DNA from: Megamonas hypermegale_A
Lineage (GTDB): Bacteria > Bacillota > Negativicutes > Selenomonadales > Selenomonadaceae
Assembly (NCBI RefSeq): GCF_030371585.1
Contig: NZ_JAUDCE010000021.1
Strand: one strand, 5' to 3'
DNA: 42,665 nucleotides
Positions 16,198 to 24,471 of the stretch are shown here, piece by piece; positions within the stretch are counted from its first letter, which is position 1, and each line of letters begins with the position of its first letter. Under the pieces are notes generated by a model. The model was not told the origin of the DNA, did not search any database, and saw only the letters and a program-made list of their open reading frames with translations. Position numbers and translations under genes: made by a program.

Positions 16198-17100
16198 TTA
16201 TACCGTCTGTTTGAATTTCTCGATAAACCATTTTGCATACGGACTCAATTCCTGATTTTCCGTATAAACATACCCTAAAGTCAGTACATTGTCGCTATCG
16301 TTTATCGGCACAGCACGTATATTGTATCTTTCGTATTTTTTTTCCGTTGCATTGATACCCAGACGGCACAAATCTGTATTCAACAGTAAATTTATAATTG
16401 TATCATCGCTGTTCGTGTATACAGCATTATTCAAAAGCTCCAGTCCTTTAAAGCCGATATTTATTTTTTCCATATGATGTTCCAATGCAAAAGAATCCTT
16501 CACTCCGTAAATAAACTGCAAATCCGCCAGTTCATCAAAATCAACACTCGTTTTTTCATAAAATTTATGTTTTGGGCCAAAATAAACACATATGGAATTA
16601 TTACTCAAAACTTTAAATTGCAGATTTTTATGATACAGAATGTGATTGAATATTTTGCGCTGGTTCTGGGCCACGTATACTATACCGATTTCACAAATTC
16701 CCTTTTTTACATTATCCGTTATTTCCTCCACTGAGCCTTGATAATGTTCGATAAAAATCTCACCGTTGAATTCATTGTAAAAATCAACAAAAATTTTGGA
16801 AATGATATCGCTTCTGTATGTAGCTACGGATAATTTGCGCGCTTTGGCAGGCAGTGCTATATCCTGCATAAGCTGAACATGTTTTAGCACTACTTCAGCA
16901 TATTGACAGATAGTCTTGCCGTAAGGTGTTAATTCTATTCCCTTATATGTTCTTTTGAATAATTCTCGTCCCAACTCCTGTTCCAAATTATTTATGACTT
17001 TGCTGACATTCGGCTGTGTCGTATACAGACAGTCGGCCGCCTTATTGAAACTGCCCCTCTCACATACGGCCAGAAAATATTCCAGCTGTTTTATTTCCAA
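16198..17100 (-). CDS. LysR-family transcriptional regulator
   Basis: 300 residues with the LysR winged helix-turn-helix at the N-terminus (QLEYFLAVCERGSFNKAADC, then TTQPNVSKVINNLEQELG) and a substrate-binding domain from about 90. The start is TTG at 17100 with a strong GGAGG 7 nt upstream. It sits between the two metal-type ABC importers, about 100 nt from each, all on one strand, so it could be co-transcribed with the upstream importer and regulate either. The effector is unknown. Confidence 0.9.
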   Translation of the reverse strand: MEIKQLEYFLAVCERGSFNKAADCLYTTQPNVSKVINNLEQELGRELFKRTYKGIELTPYGKTICQYAEVVLKHVQLMQDIALPAKARKLSVATYRSDIISKIFVDFYNEFNGEIFIEHYQGSVEEITDNVKKGICEIGIVYVAQNQRKIFNHILYHKNLQFKVLSNNSICVYFGPKHKFYEKTSVDFDELADLQFIYGVKDSFALEHHMEKINIGFKGLELLNNAVYTNSDDTIINLLLNTDLCRLGINATEKKYERYNIRAVPINDSDNVLTLGYVYTENQELSPYAKWFIEKFKQTV

Positions 17101-17197
17101 GACAACACCTCCTTATATAAAATAATAACTATTCTCATATTCTATATTATATAAAAGAGTGTGCAAAAATACAGCTATAATTTTCTGCTGCCTGCCA

Positions 17198-18142
17198 TTA
17201 ATATAAATGGCAGGCAACATAGTGTTCGGAGGATACCTCCTTCAACTGCGGCTTTGTCTGCGTACATATTTCTCTGCAATATGCGCAGCGGTTCTGAAAA
17301 GGACAGCCTATCGGCAAATCGAGCGGATTTGGAATTTCACCCGTAAGCGTTTCTATATGCTTATTTTTTTCTTCATCCAGAGAGAATACTGCTTTTAATA
17401 ATGCCTGCGTATACGGGTGCTGTGCCTGCTGCAATTTATCTCCGTCGATTTTTTCTACGATATTGCCGAGATACATAACGGCGATGCGGTGCGAAAACAG
17501 ACTGACAAGGGCTAAATCATGGCAGATAAAAATATAAGTAATATTTTTTTCCCGCTGCAGTCTTACGAGAAGTTCAATTATTTTTGCCTGTACGGAAACG
17601 TCCAGTGCACTTGTCGCTTCATCGCAGACGATAATTTCCGGCTCCAGTGCCAAAGCTCTGGCAATGGCAACGCGCTGACGCTGACCGCCGCTCATATTAT
17701 GCGGATATCTGTCGACAAAATCCGGCGGCAGTTCCACCAATTCCAGAAGCTGCCCCGCTTTTTCCTTAATCTGTGATTTTTTTATCAGATTGAAATTTAA
17801 TAGCGGTTCACATATAATATTGCCGATTTTCATTTTCGGGTCAAATGCCGCCGCAGGGTCCTGAAATACCATTTGAATATGACGGCAGTTCTGACGTCTG
17901 GCCTCTCCTTTCAGCTTAGTGATATCCTTTTCGTGAAAAATAACCTCTCCCTTCGTCGGAGAGTGCATATTCAAAATAGTTTTTACCAGTGTCGATTTGC
18001 CGCAGCCGGACTCGCCTACTATGCCGACCGTTTCACCGCTTTTTACCATCAGATTGATGTTGTCACAGGCCGTCAGAAATTTTCCGCCGGATACAGGAAA
18101 TTTTTTCGTGATATTTTTTATCTGCATAATTGTTTCAGACAT
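17198..18142 (-). CDS. Nickel/cobalt/peptide-type ABC importer ATPase (DppF/OppF-like)
   Basis: 314 residues. Walker A GESGCGKS (43-50), Q-loop VFQDP, signature MSGGQRQR, Walker B IIVCDE and H-loop CHD. The C-terminus carries the oligopeptide-transporter tail starting HPYTQALLKAVFS, with a cysteine group (Cys280, 286, 289, 293) seen in OppF/DppF-type subunits. The gene overlaps the preceding ATPase by 8 nt. It is the last gene of the importer operon led by the cobalamin riboswitch at 22500-22722. Substrate is inferred only from that riboswitch: cobalt, a cobalt chelate or a corrinoid precursor. Confidence 0.88.
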   Translation of the reverse strand: MSETIMQIKNITKKFPVSGGKFLTACDNINLMVKSGETVGIVGESGCGKSTLVKTILNMHSPTKGEVIFHEKDITKLKGEARRQNCRHIQMVFQDPAAAFDPKMKIGNIICEPLLNFNLIKKSQIKEKAGQLLELVELPPDFVDRYPHNMSGGQRQRVAIARALALEPEIIVCDEATSALDVSVQAKIIELLVRLQREKNITYIFICHDLALVSLFSHRIAVMYLGNIVEKIDGDKLQQAQHPYTQALLKAVFSLDEEKNKHIETLTGEIPNPLDLPIGCPFQNRCAYCREICTQTKPQLKEVSSEHYVACHLY

Positions 18143-18926
18143 ACCGTTTTCCTCCTATCTGCGGTACCGATGATAATAAGGCTTTTGTATATTCAGCCTG
18201 CGGTGAATTTATAACATCAGACGTTTTGCCGTATTCTACTGCTTTTCCCCCGGACATTACCATAATTTTATCCGACATATATGCTGCCACTCCTATATTA
18301 TGCGTCACGACAATCATCGCTGTACCGCAACTTTTCGGAATTGACATCAATTCTCTTACTATCTGTGCCTGAGTCGTAACATCAAGCGCAGAAGTCGGCT
18401 CATCGGCAAGCAGCAACTCCGGACGGAATATCATCGCCATGGCTATGCCCACGCGCTGACGCATACCTCCGGACAGTTCAAACGGATATGATTTCATGAT
18501 ATTGTCGGGATTGGGCAAATTCATGCGGGTAAGCATTTCCGTTGCAAAGAAATATGCTTCCTGCTCTGTCAGATTATCGTGTACTCGAAGATATTCCGTG
18601 AACTGTCTGCCGATAGGCAGAATCTGGTTCAGCATATTGCCGCTGTCCTGGAATATCATGGAAATATTTTTGCCGCGAAGATTAAGCCAATCTTTATTGC
18701 TGTAGGTCAGTAAATCTCTGTTTTCAAAAATGATTTTTCCTGCCGTAACTTTGCCGCTGGCGGGCAGACAGCCCAGTATCGCTCTGATGACGGTCGTTTT
18801 ACCGCTACCCGACTCGCCGACTATTGCCATGATTTCACCGCTGTTGAGAGAAAAACTGACATTTTGTACAGTCGGCTGTTTATTCTTACCGTATTGAATA
18901 GTTAAATCCGATACATTTAGTAACAT
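18135..18926 (-). CDS. Nickel/cobalt/peptide-type ABC importer ATPase (DppD-like)
   Basis: 263 residues. Walker A GESGSGKT (37-44), Q-loop IFQDS, signature LSGGMRQR, Walker B LLLADE and H-loop VTHN. It begins 21 nt after the binding-protein gene and overlaps the next ATPase by 8 nt. The short C-terminus means the full oligopeptide tail is present only on its partner. It belongs to the riboswitch-controlled importer. Confidence 0.88.
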   Translation of the reverse strand: MLLNVSDLTIQYGKNKQPTVQNVSFSLNSGEIMAIVGESGSGKTTVIRAILGCLPASGKVTAGKIIFENRDLLTYSNKDWLNLRGKNISMIFQDSGNMLNQILPIGRQFTEYLRVHDNLTEQEAYFFATEMLTRMNLPNPDNIMKSYPFELSGGMRQRVGIAMAMIFRPELLLADEPTSALDVTTQAQIVRELMSIPKSCGTAMIVVTHNIGVAAYMSDKIMVMSGGKAVEYGKTSDVINSPQAEYTKALLSSVPQIGGKRYV

Positions 18927-18947
18927 TTATCTTTACTTCGCCCCTTT

Positions 18948-20534
18948 TCAAGAATTGGCAGGCTTTATCTTATTGGTCAGCCAGTAATAATCGGACGGAT
19001 ACATCACTACGCCGTCAAGTCCTTTTGAACTTACGATATTAGTCTGCGGATAACCTAAAAACAGTGCCGCACCGTCGTTCATAATAATCTGCTGAGCTTC
19101 AATAATGAGCTGACGGCGTTTTTCCTTGTCAAATTCCACCGACAGCTGATCAAGTACGCTGTCGAGCTGAGGATTGCTGTAACCGGAGCCGTTTTGCGGA
19201 TTGTCCCCGTTATGGTTTGTCTTCCAGTACCAGCTCAGATAAATTTCCGGGTCGCCCGTATTGGCCGTAGTGATATTGGAAATAAGTAAATCATATTCGC
19301 CGTCAATACCCATCTTATCAATCAGGTTATAATCCACACTCTTGATATTCACATTGATGCCGACTTTTTTCGCATCAGCCTGAACGGCTTCGGCATAAAG
19401 CGGCAGTTCGGCACGGCTGTTGTATACGACAAAATCCACACTTAGAGGCTGACCGTTTTTATCTAAAATTCCGTCGCCGTCGCTGTCGCTCCAGCCTGCT
19501 TCGGCAAGTAGCTGTTTGGAACGTTCAGGATTATAGGCATTCGGGTCTTTAAGCTGGTCAAAACCGTAATCCATGGAAGGCGGCACCGGTGCTTTGCCCG
19601 GAATGAACGTACCTTTCAACAGCACATTATTGTAATTTTCCCTGTCGCAGGCACTGATAAACGCCGCACGTACTTTCGGGTCGCCCAATACGCCTTTTTG
19701 ATTAATACGGGCAAGAACTGTACGCAGTGAAGAAATCTCATCAATATAGAACTTGTCATTATTGCGGAACAAATCAATATCACCGGCAGCGATATTTACA
19801 GCAAAATTGACTTCACCGGACTGAAGCGCCATAGCTCGCGTATTCGGGTCGTCAATGGACGGAATTTCCACTCGTTCAAACGGCACTTCGCCGTCCCAGT
19901 AATTTTCGTTTCTGACCATAACGGCTTTTTCCTTGACGAACGACTCTACCTTATACGGACCTGTGCAGACAGGGCCTTCGCTGGCGAAATTGCGACCCTG
20001 CTGTTCCGCCGTAACATCAACGATTATAAACAGCGGGTCAGCCAGAAAGCCCGGCATATTGGGCTGCGGTTTTGTCGTAGTTATAATCAGATTTTGTCCG
20101 TCCGCCTTCATCTCCGTATATTCAAAGAATGTCGCGGCTCTCGTATTTTTAGCAAAAGCACGTTCAATTGACGCCTTTACAGCTTCCGCCGTCAGCGGAT
20201 TGCCGTTGGAAAATTTCACATTATCGCGAATTTTAAACGTCCAAGTCAAATGGTCATCACTTATCGACCAGCTTTCCGCCAGCCACGGCTGAACATTCAT
20301 CTTCTCATCGAATTTCGTCAGGCATTCGCCGAGTGCATAACGCATTACAACCCAGCCGAAATAGTTCTGTGTCGGTTCAAGCGTATCGGCAAAGTTCGTT
20401 ACACCGAATTTCAAAGTATTTTTATCAACGGCGGTATTATCGGAGCCGCAGCCGGCGATAATGCCGGCGGATAATATGCCGCAAAGACCTAAACTTACAG
20501 CTTTCCATAATTTTTTCATTCTAAAACTTTTCAT
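18948..20534 (-). CDS. Extracellular solute-binding lipoprotein, family 5, of the riboswitch-controlled importer
   Basis: 528 residues, a peptide/nickel-type (family 5) binding protein. Lipobox IIAGC gives lipidated Cys29. Recognisable blocks are WLAESWSISDD, VKFSNGNPLTAEAV, TGPYKVESF, NENYWDGE, IDDPNTRAMALQSGEV and a DSDGDGILD calcium-binding-like loop common in this family. It diverges clearly from the NikA next door and looks closer to the DppA/CntA side. GAGG lies 6 nt before the ATG. It is placed third, after two permeases. Because a cobalamin riboswitch leads the operon, cobalt or a corrinoid-related ligand is the best guess. Confidence 0.87.
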   Translation of the reverse strand: MKSFRMKKLWKAVSLGLCGILSAGIIAGCGSDNTAVDKNTLKFGVTNFADTLEPTQNYFGWVVMRYALGECLTKFDEKMNVQPWLAESWSISDDHLTWTFKIRDNVKFSNGNPLTAEAVKASIERAFAKNTRAATFFEYTEMKADGQNLIITTTKPQPNMPGFLADPLFIIVDVTAEQQGRNFASEGPVCTGPYKVESFVKEKAVMVRNENYWDGEVPFERVEIPSIDDPNTRAMALQSGEVNFAVNIAAGDIDLFRNNDKFYIDEISSLRTVLARINQKGVLGDPKVRAAFISACDRENYNNVLLKGTFIPGKAPVPPSMDYGFDQLKDPNAYNPERSKQLLAEAGWSDSDGDGILDKNGQPLSVDFVVYNSRAELPLYAEAVQADAKKVGINVNIKSVDYNLIDKMGIDGEYDLLISNITTANTGDPEIYLSWYWKTNHNGDNPQNGSGYSNPQLDSVLDQLSVEFDKEKRRQLIIEAQQIIMNDGAALFLGYPQTNIVSSKGLDGVVMYPSDYYWLTNKIKPANS

Positions 20535-20555
20535 ATATAGCCTCTTTTCTAAAAA

Positions 20556-21374
20556 TCATTCCTGTCTCGGGTCTAAAATATCACGCAAACTGTCGCCCCA
20601 TAAATTAAAAATGGCAACTACGATAAAAATGGCAATACCCGGATAAATCATCAGCCACGGTGCAGTCTGAATATACTGGCGGCCTTCATTTAGCATCAAG
20701 CCCCACTCAGGTGTAGGCGGCTGTGCACCAAACCCAAGAAAAGACAGACCTGCAATCTCCATCATCATCGTTCCTATGTCCATTGCTCCCGTTATCACAA
20801 CCATCGGCAGAATATTTGGAATGATATGACGCCAAAGAATATTAATCGTAGTCGTTCCGTTTACGCGCGCCGCAGTTATAAAATCATTATGACGCAATTT
20901 TATAACAAGACTACGCACCAATCGGGCATATTTTGCCCAGCTCACAATGACGAGCGCCAAAATCGTATTGATAATATTTCCGCCCAGAATACCGGCGATG
21001 GCAATAGCTAAAACCACGCCAGGGAAAGACAGCATCATATCGGCAAGACGCATCAGCACCGTTTCCACTCTGCCGCCGAAATAGCCTGATAAAATTCCCA
21101 CTAGAGAACCGATTGCAGCTGTCAGTACAACAAGGCATACCGTCATGAACAATGAAGTCTGCGTACCGTAAATTATACGGGAATACGTATCACGTCCCAG
21201 CTTATCCGTGCCTAAAATATGCTCGGCACTGGGCATCTGCAAAACATTCGCCATATTCGATTCATACGGGTCATGCGTTGCCAGTATCGGCGCGGAAAGT
21301 GCAATAATAAAAACTAAAATAACTAAAAAAGTATAAAAGGAGAATAATTTATTCTTTCTCATAAAATCCATCAT
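20556..21374 (-). CDS. ABC importer permease (DppC/NikC-like)
   Basis: 272 residues with an N-terminal helix (about 10-30), the LGTDKLGRDTYSRI motif, a five-helix permease core and the C-terminal block NLWGDSLRDILDPRQE. It overlaps the upstream permease by 4 nt (ATGA). It forms the channel of the second importer with that permease. Confidence 0.9.
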   Translation of the reverse strand: MMDFMRKNKLFSFYTFLVILVFIIALSAPILATHDPYESNMANVLQMPSAEHILGTDKLGRDTYSRIIYGTQTSLFMTVCLVVLTAAIGSLVGILSGYFGGRVETVLMRLADMMLSFPGVVLAIAIAGILGGNIINTILALVIVSWAKYARLVRSLVIKLRHNDFITAARVNGTTTINILWRHIIPNILPMVVITGAMDIGTMMMEIAGLSFLGFGAQPPTPEWGLMLNEGRQYIQTAPWLMIYPGIAIFIVVAIFNLWGDSLRDILDPRQE

Positions 21375-22309
21375 TTCATTTCTCCTTTTTTCAATCTCGG
21401 GTCAAGGTATGTATACGATAAATCCACCAAAAAATTAATTATGGTATACATAGCGGCAATCCATAAAACAAAACCTTCAATCAGGGGATAATCCCGCATG
21501 GTTATAGCGTATACGGCCATTCTGCCCATACCCGGCCAGGCAAAAACAGTTTCAATCACAGCCACGCCGCCTAAAAGCCAGCCGATAGACATGCCGAGCA
21601 AAGTAATCAACGGCAAGACGGCATTGGGCAGAACATGCTTCCACAGTATCATATTTTCCGACAGACCTCTTGCTCTTGCTCCGATTACATAATCCTGATT
21701 GAGTTCATCCAAAATAACGGTTCTAACTTGGCGCGTATATTTCGCTGATTGATATATAGCCAACGTAAGCGCCGGCAGAACAAGCCCGCTCGGCGTAACG
21801 GTAGCCGTCGCTATCGGAAACAGACCCAGCTTCAAGCCGAAAATGTACAACAATATCAGGCCCACCCAGAAACTAGGCATCGATACGCCGATAAATGAAA
21901 ATACCCTGACGACAAAATCCGGTATCTTATTACGATGAACAGCGGAGAATATGCCAAGCGGCAAGGAAATCAACAGTATCAGAACAATTGTTGTGATTGC
22001 CAAAAGTACCGTTCCGGCAAAACCTTCCATTAATTTGTCTACAACTGGTTTTTTACCGGAATAAGACATGCCCATATCACCGTGCAGAACGCCCCATACC
22101 CAGTTGCCGTACTGAACAAGAAACGGGTCGTTAAGTCCCATTTCTTCGCGTGTCTTTTCCAAAACCTCCTGTGATACAATCGTATCGGAAGCCTCTAAAA
22201 CCATAGCGGCAGGGTCTCCCGGCGACAGATACGTCAGACAGAAAGTCAAAAAGCTGACACCGATTAAAGTAATTATCACCTGTGTCAAACGATTGATAAA
22301 TCGCTTCAA
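21371..22309 (-). CDS. ABC importer permease (DppB/NikB-like), first gene of the riboswitch operon
   Basis: 312 residues: N-terminal helix, then MGLNDPFLVQYGNWV, a permease core with ETVFAWPGMGRM, and a C-terminus ending LDPRLKKGE. It is the first gene after the cobalamin riboswitch (22500-22722) and two serial terminators, so its expression should follow cellular B12. The operon order permease-permease-SBP-ATPase-ATPase differs from the nik operon, so this is not a simple recent duplication. Confidence 0.9.
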   Translation of the reverse strand: MKRFINRLTQVIITLIGVSFLTFCLTYLSPGDPAAMVLEASDTIVSQEVLEKTREEMGLNDPFLVQYGNWVWGVLHGDMGMSYSGKKPVVDKLMEGFAGTVLLAITTIVLILLISLPLGIFSAVHRNKIPDFVVRVFSFIGVSMPSFWVGLILLYIFGLKLGLFPIATATVTPSGLVLPALTLAIYQSAKYTRQVRTVILDELNQDYVIGARARGLSENMILWKHVLPNAVLPLITLLGMSIGWLLGGVAVIETVFAWPGMGRMAVYAITMRDYPLIEGFVLWIAAMYTIINFLVDLSYTYLDPRLKKGEMK

Positions 22310-22377
22310 ATTATTACCACTCCTTTATTTTTTTATTAAAAAATTTTTCTCTTTTCACCTCACAATAAAATTGCAGC

Positions 22378-22410
22378 AAAAAAGGCCTACCCGCAAATGA
22401 GTAGACCTTT
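22378..22410 (-). terminator. Second terminator in the importer leader
   Basis: On the minus strand AAAGGTCTACTC pairs with GGGTAGGCCTTT (G-U pairs included) followed by a T run. It lies between the riboswitch-associated terminator and the permease start. Confidence 0.75.
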
Positions 22411-22434
22411 CATAAATAACGACATTTATCCATA

Positions 22435-22471
22435 TAAAAAACAAACCCTAATTCCAAAACTGGAATTAGGG
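22435..22471 (-). terminator. Riboswitch expression-platform terminator
   Basis: CCCTAATTCCA (22446-22456) and TGGAATTAGGG (22461-22471) form a perfect 11-bp stem with a 4-nt loop. A T-rich tail follows on the minus strand. It lies about 30 nt after the aptamer. Confidence 0.85.
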
Positions 22472-22499
22472 AACGTATTCTTATAAATAGACCGATATC

Positions 22500-22722
22500 A
22501 TGCCTATTACAAAATCGCCTTCCCATCACTCGCAGGTTCAAGCATATAAATGCTAACGGTAATTATAAAATAGGCAGTTCTCCTGGCTCAGAGTCATTGC
22601 TATTCACGCCTTCTCAGGAAACTTCCCAATGACATAAATGTGAAATCGCTCGTCTTTACAGTGGCGGGACCGCTTCGGCTTGTACCGAATTCCCTATTAA
22701 GTCTGATAAACAGACACCTATT
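22500..22722 (-). ncRNA. Cobalamin riboswitch ahead of the second ABC importer
   Basis: Conserved pieces in minus-strand order: TTAATAGGGAA, GCGGTCCCGCCACTGTA, the B12 box AGCCAGGAGAACTGCC (about 22572-22588), and GCGAGTGATGGGAAGGCG near the 3' end. Spacing fits the adenosylcobalamin-class aptamer. Two intrinsic terminators follow before the first permease gene, which suggests shut-off of the importer when B12 is abundant. Confidence 0.93.
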
Positions 22723-22750
22723 CTTTTCATTATTTATTTTTGTTATTATT

Positions 22751-22779
22751 AAATTAACACTATTTATAACTTTTGTCAA
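22751..22779 (-). promoter_or_regulatory. Promoter of the riboswitch-importer operon
   Basis: Minus strand TTGACA (22774-22779), 17-nt spacer, TAATTT (22751-22756), ending about 30 nt before the aptamer. The -35 box is perfect and the -10 box is weak. Confidence 0.6.
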
Positions 22780-22863
22780 TAAGATATTCCAATATTTTTA
22801 TGTATTTATTACTATTAATCATAAATAACAAATATAAATTTGTTATTTATTTTTTTTATTGAC

Positions 22864-22894
22864 AAAAAATCGCCTGGCGCAATGTAATTGCGCC
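22864..22894 (-). terminator. Terminator of the GTPase/ABC-ATPase/secreted-protein set
   Basis: GGCGCAAT (22876-22883) and ATTGCGCC (22887-22894) form a perfect 8-bp stem. A T6 run follows 6 nt later on the minus strand, just after the stop codon of the secreted-protein gene. Confidence 0.65.
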
Positions 22895-22899
22895 AAACT

Positions 22900-23412
22900 T
22901 CAATAATAATATCCTATATCACCGACAACAATCGTATCTATTATGTCTTTATCATCGAAAAAGAAATACAACGGCATATTAGGATGGTCAGCACTGCTCG
23001 ACAAATAGCACCATGAAGAACCTTCCGTCTCATCAAATCTTCTGTCCGGGTCGCCGTACACCTGCCAAACCGTATCTTTCGTCATGCCGACTTTCACGCC
23101 CATATTCGTGGCGATATTATCCTCCGAGCAAACGATGGCGCGAATACGTCCGTTTTCGTTCCAGCCGCCGTTTATATAGTAAACCATCAATTCACTATTG
23201 TATGTCGCTTCATTTATATAAAAATCACCGCAGTTGCGCACAGCGAGATTGGCCGTCGGTCTGCCGTACACGTAATAAGCCGAGCCTATCTGCTGGTCGG
23301 GCGTAAGGCCGCCGATATTCAGATACGAATACGGTATGCGCGCCATAGCAGTCGGCATTATACATAAAAAACTGCTTATCATCAATAAAAAACTAAGCAG
23401 ATATTTTTTCAT
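22900..23412 (-). CDS. Secreted hypothetical protein
   Basis: About 170 residues. The N-terminus MKKYLLSFLLMISSFLCIMP ending TAMARI is a clear signal peptide. The mature part contains VGMTKDTVWQVYGDPDRR, a GMTKxxVxxxxGxP pattern reminiscent of the BamE/SmpA-type fold, and two or three Cys residues. The function is unknown. An in-frame ATG lies 6 codons earlier, but MKK at 23412 gives the better signal peptide and has GAGG about 10 nt ahead. It starts 32 nt after the ABC ATPase gene on the same strand and is followed by a terminator, so it is probably the third gene of that set. Confidence 0.7.
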   Translation of the reverse strand: MKKYLLSFLLMISSFLCIMPTAMARIPYSYLNIGGLTPDQQIGSAYYVYGRPTANLAVRNCGDFYINEATYNSELMVYYINGGWNENGRIRAIVCSEDNIATNMGVKVGMTKDTVWQVYGDPDRRFDETEGSSWCYLSSSADHPNMPLYFFFDDKDIIDTIVVGDIGYYY

Positions 23413-23444
23413 CACTGAAAATCCTCTCATTTCCCAATTTCTTC

Positions 23445-24455
23445 TTAAATTTTTTCAATTAATTCGCCGCAGCGCAGACGGCGGCGTATATCAAGCAAGA
23501 TATCATCAAGTTTTCTAATCCGTTCGATACAAGCTTTCTCCTGCTCTGTCGTTTCAATAATCTTGGCTATACCGCCGTTTTTTATGACAATGCGCTTATC
23601 GGCATTGAGCGCGAGCAGCGGGTCATGCGTGGACATAATGACGATTTTTTCACTCTTTGCCAGAACTTTAACCGCTTGCTGCCGGTCGATACCGGCGTTT
23701 TCTATCTCGTCAATCAACACAATCGGCGAAGAACTGATACAGGCGACATCGGCAATCATAAGCGCGCGCGACTGACCGCCGGACAGCTGCGTAACTTTCG
23801 TGTCAAGCGTAAATTTTTCGCCCGCCAATTCATTGGCCATAGCGTAGCACCGATTGACAGTCTGCGCCAAATCGCATTCCCTGCCCAGACGCACTTTAGC
23901 ATGCATTGTGAGAAAATCCTCCACGCTCACGTCCATGATGAAATTCATGTTCTGCGACAGCTGGGCTACGAGTTTGCCGTCAAAATCAAACCGCGCTTCA
24001 TCATCAAGTGCTTTGCCGTTTATAAGTATCTGCCGCCTCGTCGGCGTATCACCCTGCGCCAGACATTCAATATCGGCAAGCAGCCTGCTTTTTCCCGAAC
24101 CGGTCGGCCCGACAATACTGACTATCTCGCCTGTGTATATCGAAAGCTTCACATTTTCCGCTTCGCCCTGTTTATTCATGCCGCCGATAATCGTGATACT
24201 TTCAATATTATTTTCCGTATGCATATCAACGTCGCGCATGGCGGCAATGAATTTTGCCAGTTCGTCTGCAATATTGCCGCCTTTGATGCCAACCTGCCAC
24301 AAATCTTCTTCGTCAATATCTTCAAATGCTTTGGCAAAAGTGAGATTTTCCGGCAAATTCCACAATCCCGTATTGTCCAGATAATCAACAACCGGCGGAT
24401 ATGCTTTTTTTATCTCGCCAATCGTATGTGTTTCTACAAATTCCTTAAAATCCAT
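23445..24455 (-). CDS. Soluble ABC-type ATPase with N-terminal DUF1858-like region
   Basis: 336 residues. About 75 N-terminal residues (TIGEIKKAYPPVVDYLDNTG onward) look like a small helical DUF1858-like domain. A complete ABC ATPase follows: Walker A GPTGSGKS (116-123), signature LSGGQ (224-228), Walker B IVLIDE (245-250) and H-loop STHD (His277). A charged helical tail ends the protein. There is no transmembrane segment and no permease gene nearby, so this is probably not a transporter subunit but an ATP-driven remodelling or loading factor. It starts 16 nt after the HypB/UreG-like GTPase gene ends. I do not recognise a named family. Confidence 0.75.
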   Translation of the reverse strand: MDFKEFVETHTIGEIKKAYPPVVDYLDNTGLWNLPENLTFAKAFEDIDEEDLWQVGIKGGNIADELAKFIAAMRDVDMHTENNIESITIIGGMNKQGEAENVKLSIYTGEIVSIVGPTGSGKSRLLADIECLAQGDTPTRRQILINGKALDDEARFDFDGKLVAQLSQNMNFIMDVSVEDFLTMHAKVRLGRECDLAQTVNRCYAMANELAGEKFTLDTKVTQLSGGQSRALMIADVACISSSPIVLIDEIENAGIDRQQAVKVLAKSEKIVIMSTHDPLLALNADKRIVIKNGGIAKIIETTEQEKACIERIRKLDDILLDIRRRLRCGELIEKI

Positions 24456-24471
24456 ATTACAATACCATACC

